64,000 bases of DNA from Hermetia illucens (GCF_905115235.1 NC_051851.1:66585559-66649558); one strand, 5' to 3'; positions 11,720 to 24,299 are shown, counted from the stretch's first letter. The notes: generated by a model from the sequence alone, not told the origin. A program made the numbers and translations.

Positions 11720-13680
11720 TTTTAACTTCCAAATATACAGAAAATACGGGTCGAAGTAGAGAAATTACGTTGGTTTTATTTCATATGCCAGTATGTCAGC
11801 CAATATCGAACGAATGGACTCGTGTACTATCGCTTTCAAGCTGGAATGACAGCATTCGAGTACTACTTTCTTCACTTTTTTGTCGTCCTTCCGTCAAACT
11901 GTTCGACGAACGTCCAGAGAGATAAATCTTCAGTGATTTTGTCCAGGTTACTTGCAGGCTACGAACGGTTTTTTCTTTGACGGTGTGGGATCCCCATAAG
12001 CCGTTTGCAGCTTTCTCGATGTGTCAAAGCACGAAAATCGCGAATTTAGAACAAATTCCTTATAAAATATTGCAAAGATCGGTACGACTGCTGATATTAA
12101 CAATTAAACACAAATTTGCAGATCCCGCGCAAACTTGGCATCATAATTAAGGACAAGTTCAAGTACTTTTTTGACAAAGTTTAAGTAATATTAGGATGGC
12201 GTGTTAAGAGGGGTAAAGGGGAATTATTTCGGGTGTGGTGGTACAAAAATTCAATGAAAAAATAAATATTAGAGGGGGCGCGCATAATTTTCACCCCAGG
12301 TTAGTATAAGTTTCACGCTAAGCTCCGCTTTCGTGCGTCATTTTAACCTCTGGCCCGGATTCTCCCTTCACAGCTCTAATGTTAGGGAAATGAATTCGAA
12401 GGTTTAGTGTCATGCTTTCCCCATTCTTCCTCCCTTATTTGAACATTTGCTTACATAAACTTCTATTAATATATAAAACAAGAGAACAATCGTTCCTTGA
12501 AATATTGCAGAAGGCAACAACATACAAGCATATGTGGCATTAGGAAATTCCAAATTCCTCTAATTTATTCATGTTCAGTAACAGGAACTAAAGGGAGTTG
12601 CTCATGCTGAATGGACTATTTCCACCCACGACTATTTATTGTAAATTTTTCGGAAGCTAACGAAGAGGGAGTTCAAATTTGTTTTAAAAAGTTCAGAACT
12701 GGAGTGGTCAAAATGCAAATAACGTTGAATGTTTACCATGTTTTCATTAGTGGGGATATAGCCTAGCTATTTTCCTAGATGGAAAACGGAATAAATTCTG
12801 CAGGTGCAAAGCCGCTAATCTGATGTTCATCTTCTAGACGAGAGTATATCTTAGTTAACAAAGAACAAGGTACTTAAAATACTGTCTACATTAGAAGGGC
12901 AATTTTTAAGATTTTTTTTCTCAGCTCCGTTATTAAATATGACCATGCCCCTTTTTGTTACCTAATTGGTATCCTTTTACAAAAAAAAATATTTTTATTA
13001 AAATTCTTGTTGTTTAGTTATTTTATAGAGGGCGCATTCGCAGTTAATCTCAAAATTGGCTTTTTATTGTTTCGCTACTATTTTTTATTTTATTTGCATA
13101 TGCTACACAACGTATAGCACTGATGCAGGGAAAAAATGGTTTAAAACCGTTTTACACTACTCCAACGTTCGAATTTCTACCAAGATATTTTAAGAGAACA
13201 TTTTCAAAGCAGTAAGGAGTTGAAAAATTCAGAAAACAGAAAATCGATTTTTTGAAATTTGTAATGTACCCAGGAACAAAGGTTAATACATTCGGCTCAG
13301 TAATTCAAAACAATCAATTAAATTTATGTGCCCACCGTCTTGGTTAATATAATTCTATATATCTTAAAGGCGCAGCACCATTGTAAATTGTTGGAAAAAA
13401 TGTTTATTTTAAAAAGTGCTTTAAGCCCTACAGCAAAAGGGAAAACAATTTGAAGCCTCTGGAATTTTGGACTTTTTCCCAAGTAGGAACTCCAAAACTT
13501 GTTGGGAGGGTACGGCCTAAGAGACTTACCTTTTAATATTTTAGTTGACAGACTTATATTTCAAAATTGGTGTTCATTTAAGTGCATTTTTGAGTAAAAA
13601 TGTCAGTGTATGTACAGAAAGAACATCATTTTTCGATTTTTTTTTGGTAGAGTGCCGATTTTTAGTATGCAATATACATT
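11720..13680. other. intergenic, no gene recognised
   Basis: AT-rich, no open frame of note and no transposon motif recognised on either strand. Confidence 0.45.
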
Positions 13681-13689
13681 TTTAGACGA

Positions 13690-14300
13690 TTAGTCTTCTT
13701 AGATTTTTTGTAATCGTTATCTTCTTTTTCCGTTTCTCTCGTTCACAAGCGGGGTCGACTCGTCGTGATCGATTGCCCCATTTTGTTCTATCAAAAGCCG
13801 GATGCAGTCGCGAGGTATTCAAATCACCATCTAGCGTATCAAGCCACCGTTGCTTCGACCGGAATTTTAGTCGCTTACCATCTACTTCGACGTGCGGACC
13901 AATCTTGTCAAGTGAATTCTCGTTGATGCGAATTATGTAACTATACCATCGAAGAAGCCTCCCTCGAAATTTCTCCACGATCGGTGGAATCCCATCTCGA
14001 TCGCGGATATCTTCATTTCGGATGTAATTGAGGCGTGTTACGGCACTAGTCTAACACAATTTCTTCGTCTCCATTACCACGAGACACACTCAGAAACAAA
14101 GAAGGCAACAGGGCGGACGACACTGCGGTAAATTTTAGATTTGAAACGTTCATTTATACATCGATCACAAAGAATATCAGTTGCGTAACGCCACTTCATC
14201 CAGGTTGCACTAATGCGTGAAGTAATTTCATAGCACAGGTCTCCATTGGCTGATAGCATTGAACCGAGGTATTTAAATCACTCAGTTCTGAACGCAAGGA
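13690..14300 (-). mobile_element. RTE-like LINE, 3' part
   Basis: The minus strand encodes the end of the reverse transcriptase thumb (a GSMLSANGDLCYEI word, ISATWMKW, then the RSVVRPVAFFVSEC stretch at 14074-14259) and, in another frame, the C-terminal tail with LLRWYSYIIRINENS, VDGKR and SKQRWLDTLDGDL (13682-13978). The same words recur at 44.65-45.83 kb. The 5' two thirds of the element are absent and the remaining frame is shifted between the two blocks. Confidence 0.85.
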
Positions 14301-14302
14301 AA

Positions 14303-14868
14303 TACAAGCTGGAATTCTGGAAATTCGGCGCTTTAGGTATAAAAGTTCTGTGTTCCTCTTATGTCAGCAGCTCTATATGCACGTTTTTCCATTCGTACAT
14401 AGTTGAGAATGCAAAATATTCTGTCATATATTGCCAAACAAAATATGTGCAAGTACATACAAGTTAACGACATAAATATTGTTCGCAAAATTGATTTAAC
14501 TCAAATTCACGCATTTTCCACTTTACTTTGTGCACGAAAGCATACATACATACATGTCCATCTTATTGTATACTATCCGTAAATTTCATTAGCATATACG
14601 TATATGCACACATGCTGCTATGATACTATGATGATGATTTAAATTTACGTGAAATGCAATACTTTGACTTTCAATAACTCTGTTAATAATAGTTAGATTC
14701 CGTTAAAACTTTTCAAAGTTATGTCCTTTATTATTGCCTACAGTAATGCCTTCTAGAATAAACTTAAGGGGGCTTTCGGATAAATTTCCAAAATGTGGTA
14801 ATACACTATTATTAACTTTTTTTATGGAGATATCGGAACGGGATGTGTTTTGAGGCTTAGATTTTTTA
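14303..14868 (-). repeat. non-coding interspersed repeat copy
   Basis: Reverse-complement match to 54.9-55.66 kb. It begins with the terminal phrase (CTTTAGGTATAAAAGTTCTGTG) and reaches the GATATCGGAACGGGATGTG and GATGCTTCACTGCGATTTTTTTCAGA segments near 14830-14895. It abuts a LINE relic at its right side. Confidence 0.75.
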
Positions 14869-15210
14869 GAGATGCTTCACTGCGATTTTTTTCAGATTTT
14901 CCTTATAGACTTTCCGGGTGGGATCATTCTCATCCATACGGATTAAGTGACCCGCCCACCGTAACCTATTGAGCCGGATTTTATCCACAACCTGACGATC
15001 ATGGTATCGCTCATATATTTCGTCCATCCTCATGTAGGGGGCCAAAAATTCTTCGCAGGATTCTTCTCTCGAACGCGGCCAAGAGTTCGCAATTCTTCTT
15101 GCTAAGAACTCAAGTTTCCGAGGAATACATGAGGACTGATACCGTACAATACTCCATAATGAGCCAAAGGGTGTTAATGTGCCCTCTTTTGGAATCTTAA
15201 CGATCACCCG
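14869..15210 (-). mobile_element. LINE C-terminal fragment
   Basis: The minus-strand frame has the phrase IRLNRLRWAGHLIRMDENDP followed by TRKVY, a typical C-terminal end of a non-LTR retrotransposon polyprotein. The same words recur in degenerate form at 20.4-20.7 kb. Together with the endonuclease fragment just upstream (15.4-15.7 kb) this is probably one internally deleted element. Confidence 0.75.
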
Positions 15211-15394
15211 TTCTTTCAGATCGCAGTGTCAAAGTTTCGCAAATGCGAAAGCAGCATTCTTCAGAAACTCCAGGGGCTGCAAGAAAACGTTCTTCATGTT
15301 GCGGTGACTTGACATATCATACACAAGAAGTGGAACTTTTCTGGATATTGTGCATGAGAATCTTGGTAAAATGCTCTTTCTACGTCTTCAACTG

Positions 15395-15700
15395 CTTATC
15401 ATCATGAATGGTCGTATAGGTCGTTCACAGCACCATCGAAAGACAAGCTCTTTCGTGAGGCGGGAAACTCTAGCGAAATCCTTTCTATTTGTGGCAGTGG
15501 TGGATCCTTTTTGTTAAAGCGTATGCTGCGGTGCACTTTTCGCACTTTTTGACAAAGACGAAACTCCGGGGCAACAGAGCTCTTAGTGTTTGCACTTATC
15601 GGGGAGGAGAAGTATTCTCCTGAGCCCCACCATTTCATTTCCCTTAGGCCCAGAATGTCCAGTTTACATCGCTGGAATTCTGGCTAAGTTGGAGAAAACG
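15395..15700 (-). mobile_element. LINE endonuclease fragment
   Basis: The minus strand encodes CKLDILGLREMKWWGSGEY across 15600-15690, the conserved start of the apurinic-type endonuclease of RTE-like LINEs (family pattern DILGLSExRWxGSGE). The rest of the endonuclease and the reverse transcriptase are not seen; the next recognisable piece of the element is its C-terminal tail at 14.9-15.2 kb. Confidence 0.7.
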
Positions 15701-16311
15701 ATAATTCTGGGATCATCGATAATGTTTTCGAATAATGTACGCATATTTCAGAAACCAATAATATAATCTGTTTTTATTAGCTATGAGGTCAGCTACTATC
15801 CGAGATGCTGGTAACGTGTTCGTAGTGAAGAAATTGCGAAATGTATAGATTCAGGTACTAGACGAATTTCTACTCTTATTGGTCGCCTTTTACAACAAGG
15901 AAGGAATCCTTTAATGAATATTTAATTCCCAACTCAATGGGTATGGAAGCATAGACGACTAAAATTTCAGACAGCGTCCACAAGATTATTATATAATTTG
16001 GCGGGAAGCGATACCATCTTTACAGTGAAGAACAACGTCGACAGAATGGGTAAATTGATCACATGTTAAAAGTAATCGTGGATAAGACACATTACTAGAG
16101 CATAAAGATCCTGTTACGGTTTTGGCCTACTGTGTTAAACATTTACAATAACCATATTAACTATTTTCACGAAATTTTTCTATGGCCAAGATGATTTAAA
16201 TTTCGTACTTTTGATGAAAATGAAAATTTTAATCGCATTTCGAATATATTAAAATAGGTTTATGCACAAATATAAAACAGTATTATCGCCTCACATGTAC
16301 AAATATTTCCA
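15701..16311. other. intergenic, no gene recognised
   Basis: No coding or repeat signature recognised; includes the DPH5 3' UTR on the minus strand. Confidence 0.4.
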
Positions 16312-17231
16312 TTACTTCTTAAAAAGCGCCACATATTCTTCTTCTAACGGATGTAACTTTTCAGCCGGAATGATAAGTGAATGTAGAGGGGCACCTAAAT
16401 CGCTTTGCACCATTTCTAACATACTGCAAGCAACAATTTGTTGGCTTTCGTGGCCAACTCGAGATAAACCGATGCACAAAGATTTTTCTGTGTATGCCAA
16501 GTCTTCATCAGCAATTCCTTCACTGCGTTTCTTCTTTAAAATCTCTAATAGCTGCACGGCAGCCTCATTCACACTCATGAATCTCGGCGGCATATATTCA
16601 CGTTTCTTCTTCGTTAATGATTCCAGCGTTGGCTCCTTTACTTTAATGTCCAATAAGCATAATGTATGCAAGTTGTTGTCACGGTTCATTTTAATTTTAT
16701 CGTAAAAACTGTCCGGTTTCCATGTGTCGTCCCAATAAGGTATCGAAATGGTCTCACCAAATGAATACAGTTGCAATCCACAACAGCCGGCGGCATTTAG
16801 AATTGAAGCGTTGTGGACTACTTGAAAGGGGATTCCCTTTTCTTTGGCTCGCAGGATGAAGTCAGTATGAGTTGTAGCACCAAATGGGTCACCTACGACT
16901 AGCAATGCAACATCATGAGTGTTAGCGCCAGCAAGGATATCATCTGCTCCTTGTTCAACTAATTCACGGTCGGCTAAAATCAATGAACGGCCGTAGAATT
17001 CCTCCTAAAATATAAAGCGTTCAAGTTTAGTGAAATAAGTGAAAGGTTCCCTTTCCTAAATAGTATGAAGTATCAAGAAGTATCAAGCATCATTACCAGT
17101 GCTGTCTGTCCACACGTCAAAATGGATGTATATGACTCCAAGTAAACTCGATCACACTTTTTTATAATTTCTAATCCTTTGACTGTCACATCCTTGGGGT
17201 CGCCAAGTCCCAAACCAATTAAATAAAACAT
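16312..17231 (-). CDS. Dph5: diphthine methyl ester synthase DPH5
   Basis: Two exons on the minus strand, 17231-17097 (45 codons, [19 protein letters not shown] to CGQTAL) and 17004-16312, phase 0, giving 275 residues, close to the usual 285. It is an S-adenosylmethionine-dependent methyltransferase of the tetrapyrrole methylase fold. The N-terminal GLGLGDP loop and the [13 protein letters not shown] motif mark the cofactor pocket, and [20 protein letters not shown] is characteristic of the DPH5 family. The enzyme methylates the modified histidine of translation elongation factor 2 during diphthamide synthesis in the cytosol. It is divergent from the TTLL15-like gene, 339 bp away. Confidence 0.95.
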
Positions 17232-17570
17232 TTCCCCGAAAACTTGCACCAAGCTACCTGTTTGGCACTCTCCGTATGTTCAACCTGCAACGCACGTGCG
17301 TTTGTTATGACATTTCAGGCATCCAATTATGGTTACGTTCGTTAGACGGGGGCTTTTCATTCATAACAATTCTTCAGGCCGCCTACACTTCTTCCCGATT
17401 GTACGATCCAAGTCCATGGTAGTGCTAACTTACTGTCAAATACTCACTAATTACCGTTATGTTCACATCCCATATATTGGGTGCGGAAGTGTTTGGAGTT
17501 TGTCCTGTCTTGTTAAAGTAAGTTAAGTTTCGCGATTTAGTGCTTTAAGTAGAAATATTATCCGAGAAGT
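17232..17570. promoter_or_regulatory. presumed shared promoter of DPH5 and TTLL15-like genes
   Basis: Only 339 bp separate the two divergent start codons, so both promoters must lie here or in UTR introns. No TATA box was identified with confidence. Confidence 0.45.
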
Positions 17571-20500
17571 ATGACATCAGTAAAGGCGGAGAAATCAGCC
17601 ACGGTAAGGGAAGAGCAACAGGTGAAAGTTGCCATTGTCATTTGATTAATGAACACCTGTTCCGAAGAAGATCTTTTGGTTTTGAGAGTTTCTATCGTGT
17701 TTCATTCTAACAAATATTCATAACAAAATATAATATATAAACATATTCAATGCATTAAAACTCTCAAGGCATGACTCGACGACCAATGACCTTTCTCCCT
17801 GGATTTCGAGTTTTCAAAGTTAGAATTTAATTGCTTAGAACTGAAGATGTACACTTTCGTTTGCAAGTGACGCTATCTCTCTTAAAACTTACCCCTACCA
17901 CAAATATCACCAAAAATATGATTTTTTCTATAGGAGCAAAGTAATGAGGACAAAACTTTCCAAGATGCAACTTCTCAGCTGTTCGATTTGAGGACAACAA
18001 AAGGCCAGGTTCTATTTCTCATTGTGACGGTGCTAATATCTTGTTGCATTCAATTGCTGCCAAAAGACACGTTCCCTTCGTTTTACACAAAATTTTCACC
18101 CTCTTCAACATTAAATCCAACTACTTCCAATTGTTCAGAAGCAACCATCCCATTAGAATCAATAAAACGGCCAAAGTATGCTATATACGGACGAAGTCGA
18201 AGTGACGAACATCTGAAGCATGTTCATGGCGTCCTTCAGCGATTGGGTCTTGAGCAAGTTGCTTTCGATGATGAATGGGATGTATTGTGGGCCCACGACT
18301 ACCCATTCCGGGTGCATGCTCCAAGAATGAAAAATCTCAAACCACATCAAAAAGTCAATCACTTTCCTGGCTGCGGGTACATAACAAGCAAACTTGAATT
18401 GTCTACAACAAACGTGCCACACGTTCCGAAGTCATTTAAACTGCCGCTGGAAAAGGATAAGTTTCTGGAGTACACAAAACAACACCCTGCTAAGCTTTTC
18501 GTCCAAAAGCATAATGAGCACCGACACATTTACATAAAGTCTGTAGACGAGATAGATTTTAATTCTAATGAGACGTTCATTCAGGAGTTCATACATAATC
18601 CTTACTTGGTGGACGGTTACAAGTTCGATATTGGCGTTTATGTGATAATTACCAGCGTCGATCCCCTGAGAGTCTACATCTACAAAGGAGACGTTCTTTT
18701 TCGTTATTGTCCAGTGAAATACCATCCGTTCGATGCGAAAAATGTTGACAAATACATAGTAGGTGACGATTACCTACCTTCATGGGAAGTTCCGTCGCTC
18801 TCACCATATTACAATGACTTAGGTTTCGGCATGAAAGATTCGTTCGATGCATATGTTCGTAGCCATAACCAGGATCCAGATATAATCTGGAAGAATGTAG
18901 AAGAAGCCATTTTATCGATAATTCTGGAAAAGGAGAAACATATTGTGGACATATTGAAAAACTACAAATCCAAACGCAATTTCTTCGAAATGATTCGCTT
19001 CGATTTAGTAATTGACGACAAACTGAACGCGTATTTAATGGAAGCAAATATGAGCCCAAATCTCTCATCAGCACATTTTAAAATGAATACGTTACTCTAC
19101 GAACAGGTGCTCTATAGTTTGTTGAACCTAATAGGGATTGGAAGTCCAGTGAAAAGAAGCTCATTTAAAAAAAGGTATATCACAATGTTGGGTACTTCAT
19201 TTTATAAATTAAATCAATTTATTTCTATTTAGAACAAACAATGTGGAGGAGATGATATCAGCCGAGAAGAATATAGTGGTTCACGCAGAAATCTGTGCTC
19301 AATCGCCTTGTACCGAATCCTGCAGTACTGTCGAATGTAAACTATGCAAGCCGTGCTTGTCAGATGAAGATCTAGATAGTCTACATAGTGCCTTCAGAGA
19401 GCATATACATAGAGTAGACACAAAACGAATATTTCCCGTTCGAATAGTAAGTAATTGTAGTATTTGTACTTAACAGTTCACTGCAATGGTGTAGCATGGA
19501 TAATGCTTCATTTCTTAGTCACGAGCCTAAGGATATATTCACTCAGTGCATCTAATCGAGCCTTTCTCCAAGGCTTCTTATTTCCCATCGCGAGAACCCA
19601 ATCCAATCTGATTGGGGAAGTAGGTACTTGATCAAATCTATGAATAAAGAGACGGCTTAGGGTGGCGCTAGCTCTTCTGGTCTGACTGGTAGTAATGGAT
19701 GAAATTATACGGATGCTGGACAGGAGTGGGGTGAAGGTGATGGCGTATATCAATGACATTGTAATATCGACGTAAGGACGTTTTCTTCCGTTCTCAGCGA
19801 GATTACGACGGGCACGCCTGTGGACTGTAAGTCGCAGACCAGAATTCTCCTTGCCTAAATGTGCGAAGATTGTCATTTTCCCGCAAATAAAGAAACTGGA
19901 TATGATCATAGATAATAAGTTAAATTGGAGGCTAAACATAGAGGGAGGTTTCAGGAGCCGTGTATAGGTTTCTACACCTCCAAGAGACCTTTATGCAGAA
20001 ATGTAGTTTCCAACTAGAGGGTTCTATTGTATGTCGGCGCTGAGCAAGAAATGCAATAGGATCCAAAGAACCGTATGGGAAAGTGCTACTGGGGCTCCTC
20101 CCCATACGCTGTATGATGCAATGCTGTCAGACTCCGAGTCTGGACGCTGAGCAACATAGCCTTACCGCTATAATAACATCCTAAACGAAGTACCATGGGA
20201 ACTTTATTTTATTGGTACTTCGTAACAGACTACACCATACGCAAGCAGAGTTTTAAAAGGAATTTGTCGGTGGGTTTTCCCGCCATAGCAAAGCGGAAGA
20301 CCAGCGCTGTTTTACGGGGTTAGATACAGTATTCTTCCATCGTCATCATCAACAGTGCAACAACCAATATTCAATCTAGACCTGCCTTAATTATGAACAC
20401 AGGACATCTCGGTTTTGACCCGTGGTTCATCAATGCGATAAAGCTGAAAACTGACTGGCATCCTGGCCTATGCCATCGCTGCATCTCAAGCAGGGTCTGC

Positions 20501-23500
20501 CACGTCTTCTTTCCATAGGTATTGCTCTATAGACTTTCCGGGCTGGGTCATCCTCCCCTATACGGATCAATGAGCCGCTGCAACCTATTGACTCTGATTT
20601 TATCCATAACCAAACGGTCGTGGCCTCGCGCACGATTGAAGATGGTAGACATTTTAATGGTGGATTACACCACCGTTTGATTTGTTCCACACTAAAATCA
20701 CGTTTTTCCTCATTTAATGCGTAATATTCGTAAATTTCCCATAATTAAGCCCATGCATGTCATTCGAAATCCAATATAACGAGGCAACTTTTGTCAACTT
20801 TGCAAGTTTGTAAGTTTATGTACGATTTTGAAATTAGTTTAAAGTTTGAACAGTTATATCTTCGAAGTAACGGTGACCTTTGTACTTGAAAAAATATCCA
20901 TTTGTATGAAATTTTATGTAGTTTTTAAAAATGGTGTCATATCTGGGAGTAAAGGTGACGATTTTCGACACTATTTACGAAAAACGCTTTAACTCTGTAA
21001 CGGTGATAGATAGAGTTGGTATTATATGGAAAAATTTTCTTCAAGTGAGTGGTACAACCCATAATTAAAGTTTCCACCATCGTCAAGGAGACCAAAAATT
21101 CATTAGAGGATTCTTTTCTCAAATATGGATAAAAGTTCACAACTTTCCGTCCTGTCTCCGAAGAATACATGAGGTCTGACACTGTCCTGTATAGTAGGAA
21201 CTTTGACCCTATGGTAAAATGTGACTGCCAACAACCGTGCATGGGTTTCGTCGACATAGCTATTATCGGTTATGATTTTCGACCCTACATAGATACGAGA
21301 AATTATTAACGATTTCAAAGTTGTATTCTCCTATCTTTAGTATTCTCAGTTGACCAGTGTTATGTGATGTTGTTTCTATGGTTTTTCGTGCTGACATTGT
21401 TATCATGTATTTTGTCTTGCCTTCATGACGATCTGGATGAAGGGAATTTGTATATCTCGGGTTGTTCTTCTCATAATGTCGATAACGTGAGTATTGGCCA
21501 ACAGTTGGGGACTTAAAGAGGATGGTGCCTCTGGCATTAGCATCATCTTGTCTTACGACTGGTGTTGATGGTGAAAAGTCTCGAACATGATCTTGCTGTT
21601 TTTATATGGCCTCGTACATTGGTCAGCGTCAGGTTAGTGAATCTTATAAATTTGATCGAAATACCGAATTCTCTTATAACCATGTATAGCTTTGCCCAGG
21701 CCATGCTAACATAGGCGGCCTCGAATGCAACGAAGAGAGAGTGCAGCTGATGGACATATTCGAACAGTTTTTTCACAGTTTACCTCAGAGAGAAATTCTG
21801 ATTCTGATTTGTCAAGAGCTTGAGCTTGCAAGATAGATCTTGTAGAGCTTAATATTATAGAGGTATTATGCTGCACTGGGTGATATCCTCTTTTTTATGT
21901 ATGGGACAGATAATGCCTCGTTGCCAGTCATCAGGCATTGATTCGTTGTCCAAGATCTTGAGCATAAGTTGATGAATTGCTTGTATATTTAACCGCTTTG
22001 GCTGTAATTCCATCGGCTCCTGGAGGATTATGATTCTTAAGCCGATGAATTACACTGACTATCCGTTCCATGCAGAATTTGCCCGTAATTTTCAGTTAGC
22101 GGGACCTTCAATTCGCCATTATTCTAGTTGTTAAGCAGTTGCAGCAGTCGAAATACTCAACTCATCACCTTAAAGGGCCGATACGGCCAGAAATCAGATT
22201 TGTTTTGGTAGGTTGAGCATCGAGATGAATGGCGCTTTACTGTCTATTAGGTCAACGGAGTTCGTGGTAAGTCTCTACGTGTGCACATATTCTTTGAGAT
22301 TGCTGCATTGCTCGACATACAACATTTTTCTGCTCCGTTTTATTTACAATGATGTTCGAACCAATCGTTTCCGTTTTTTTTAGCGGCCGGTTTCAAATAT
22401 GTTTATGGCCGCCGCAAAGATAACGCCTTTCAGGTGGTTGTGAACATAATTTGCCGACGCTTAATCTCCAATGCTTTTGTAAGCAGCTGTGGCGGCATTA
22501 GTTTTACCGTTATATGTGTTACGTGCATTTTGTTATGGAAGGCTTGAATGATTGGGTTGCTGTGATCATTCGAGCCCGGAATATCATGTCAACAGTAAAA
22601 TTGATAAGAGTCCGTTTTTCAAGAAATACTTAAAAATAAAACGAACGCCAGAAGTTGTGTATGTGTCTGAGATGATTTCGTCACCCCAGACACACAGCTT
22701 CTTACGACTTCTTGGTGAACAAGGGGTTGGAAGTAAGCTAGCTCAGGTATTGATAGAAACCAACACTATAGTCTAGGGGTGTCTGTATGGCGAGGTGCTA
22801 TCACCAGAGCTATAAAAAAAACCAAAAAATTGTAAGAATTAACCATTTAGGTGCACCGGCACTTAAATGCAGATTCACTGAAATGACAGGTGTTTGTATG
22901 CCTGTATGCTAGCTGGGCTGGGGAATGTGAGAGAACAGATTTACACATTTCAGTCCTCTCATGCCATGTAGAAGACTTTACAGGAAAATGTGCGTTGGCC
23001 CCGCATGGGAATGGTGGAGGCAAATCCTGACAAATATAACAGTTAGAATGGAAGAGAAAACCGTCGGATCGACCGCGCTCGGGGAACCGGAATGCATCCT
23101 CATACGATACTTATTTTGCCTGAAGTGGCAGTAACGCATAACCTATGGGGTTTCTACATTGGGGCATTGTTTAATAACTCTGATATTTGAGCAGGGATTG
23201 ACCACGGCAACTTGAGGCATAAGAATCATCAACTTTCTCGGCCAAGTAATTAGTAGATCCATTATTTTGTTTTGTTGAAATTTATCTTGAATGTTCTCCG
23301 CAGTAGTAACAGTAAACAAATTTGGAAAAAATACTATTAATATATTTTGAAACGCAGGCTTACATACCATGTTTTCCGATTGTTCGGATAGATGTTTAAT
23401 TCCATTAAGCATTCTCGTTATTCAGTTCTTCAAGTCGGGTTGCATATATAATGACCGGTCAGATATGACAAAACACAATGTTATCAGGAAATAAAAATAA

Positions 23501-23684
23501 TTTAAAAAACGGCGGCCTTGCACTTGGAAATATTGGAAGATTACAACACTATTATTTCTTGTTGCAGGGTAAGGAATCGGATTACGATTTCGATAAAGCC
23601 ACGAAAGATCTTACGCAGTCGAATAAAATGATGTCTTATTGGTTTCACGGGAAATGCAAAATGGAGTCATCTTGGTGTACTTAA
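17571..23684 (+). CDS. TTLL15: tubulin tyrosine ligase-like protein (TTLL15-like), membrane anchored
   Basis: Four exons: 17571-17603, 17934-19174, 19233-19446 and 23568-23684, with consistent phases, 534 residues. The first exon (MTSVKAEKSAT) is inferred from its ATG, GT donor and phase. A hydrophobic segment at residues 37-53 suggests a type II membrane protein. The ATP-grasp TTL domain follows: KLFVQKHNEHRHIYIKS, QEFIHNPYLVDGYKFDIGVY, and the metal-binding YLMEANMSPN with Glu381 and Asn387. A cluster of six cysteines lies at residues 446-466. The family ligates amino acids to tubulin or other proteins; the substrate here is unknown. The last exon (ending HGKCKMESSWCT) follows a 4.1 kb intron full of LINE debris. 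The assignment to TTLL15 rather than another TTLL is by the membrane anchor and overall look. Confidence 0.85.
19550..20170 (+). mobile_element. I/Jockey-type LINE relic in the TTLL15-like intron
   Basis: In broken plus-strand frames: SGVKVMAYINDIVIST (around 19725-19775, a mutated YADD catalytic box), LDMIIDNKLNWRLNIEG near 19897-19950, and SKKCNRIQRTVWESATGAPP near 20045-20105. These are the palm, thumb and connector of an I/Jockey/LOA-type reverse transcriptase in proper order. Many stops; no complete end visible. Confidence 0.75.
20430..22150 (-). mobile_element. LINE relic in the TTLL15-like intron
   Basis: The minus strand holds, in element order: PPGADGIT (about 22005-22040), IHQLMLKILDNESMPDDWQR with IICPIHKK (about 21890-21985), a VAFEAAYVSM palm motif A equivalent (21543-21776), weak remains to 20.9 kb, and the C-terminal DDPARKVY with RRRGRP (20430-20690). 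It resembles the element whose ends lie at 14.87-15.7 kb. Frames are shifted repeatedly. The sequence to 22.5 kb is probably also element-derived, but I see no motif there. Confidence 0.75.
22200..23400. other. remainder of the long TTLL15-like intron
   Basis: Unassigned intronic sequence. The short frame at 22552-22776 has no recognisable homology; no exon is needed here, because the phases of the flanking exons fit directly. Confidence 0.4.
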
Positions 23685-23824
23685 CAGTAAAACTAAACCA
23701 ACTTTGCCCGAATAAATTAGATGTATTTTATTTTAACCAAATGTATTCCCGTTTAGTGTCTTCAATAAAGAAATTTTGATTATTTTAGTAAAAAATTTGT
23801 CTTTTTTTATTTGATTCGCTAAAC

Positions 23825-24187
23825 TTAAAAGTATTTTTCAGCCGGTGGTTGAACACAAGGATTGCAAGGTTTCTTCATATTCTCGCGTCGCATATTTTCC
23901 TGATAGAGGTAATACATAATACACTGTTTTTTGAAAATCGAATTAATTTATCAAAGAACATACCAATTGTACTTTCTCCGCATAACGCTCACGCTGAACA
24001 GCCAGATTTTCAAAATCTTGTTGACGCTGAATATTTCGTAGTGCATTGTATCGGTATTGGAGTAAATAATTAGCTAAATAATTAATAGGATCACTTGGTT
24101 GATAAATTGTGATGGCTGCTAATGCTTGACGAAGTGGCTTCCCTAATGTATATTTTATGTAACTTTCGCTATCCAGTGGCAGTTGAT
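23825..24187 (-). CDS. DPY30-motif protein, DYDC-like, 5' exon not found
   Basis: Two coding exons on the minus strand, 24187-23964 and 23899-23825, joined in phase 0; the first begins after a TTTCAG acceptor and needs one base from a missing upstream exon. The text runs SESYIKYTLGKPLRQAL, then QPSDPINYLANYLLQYRYN, the two-helix DPY30 dimerisation motif as found in DYDC1/2 (family pattern PxDPIEYLAxWxxKY), then a charged helix and a short tail ending PPAEKYF. Proteins of this kind are mostly linked to cilia, flagella or methyltransferase complexes; the specific role here is unknown. It converges on the TTLL15-like gene, with the two stop codons 140 bp apart. Confidence 0.7.
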
Positions 24188-24299
24188 CTGAAATTTTAAC
24201 AGAATTTATGAGATTAACATTTTTACAGATAATAAAGCACATTTGTAAATAGATGTTGTCAAAGGTCAGTACGGTGAACATTCCTTCTATTTTAAAAAA

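Noticed and set aside
22850-23100. Possible zinc-knuckle (LINE ORF1-type) remnant
   Set aside because: Cysteine spacing does not form a full CCHC motif in any one frame.
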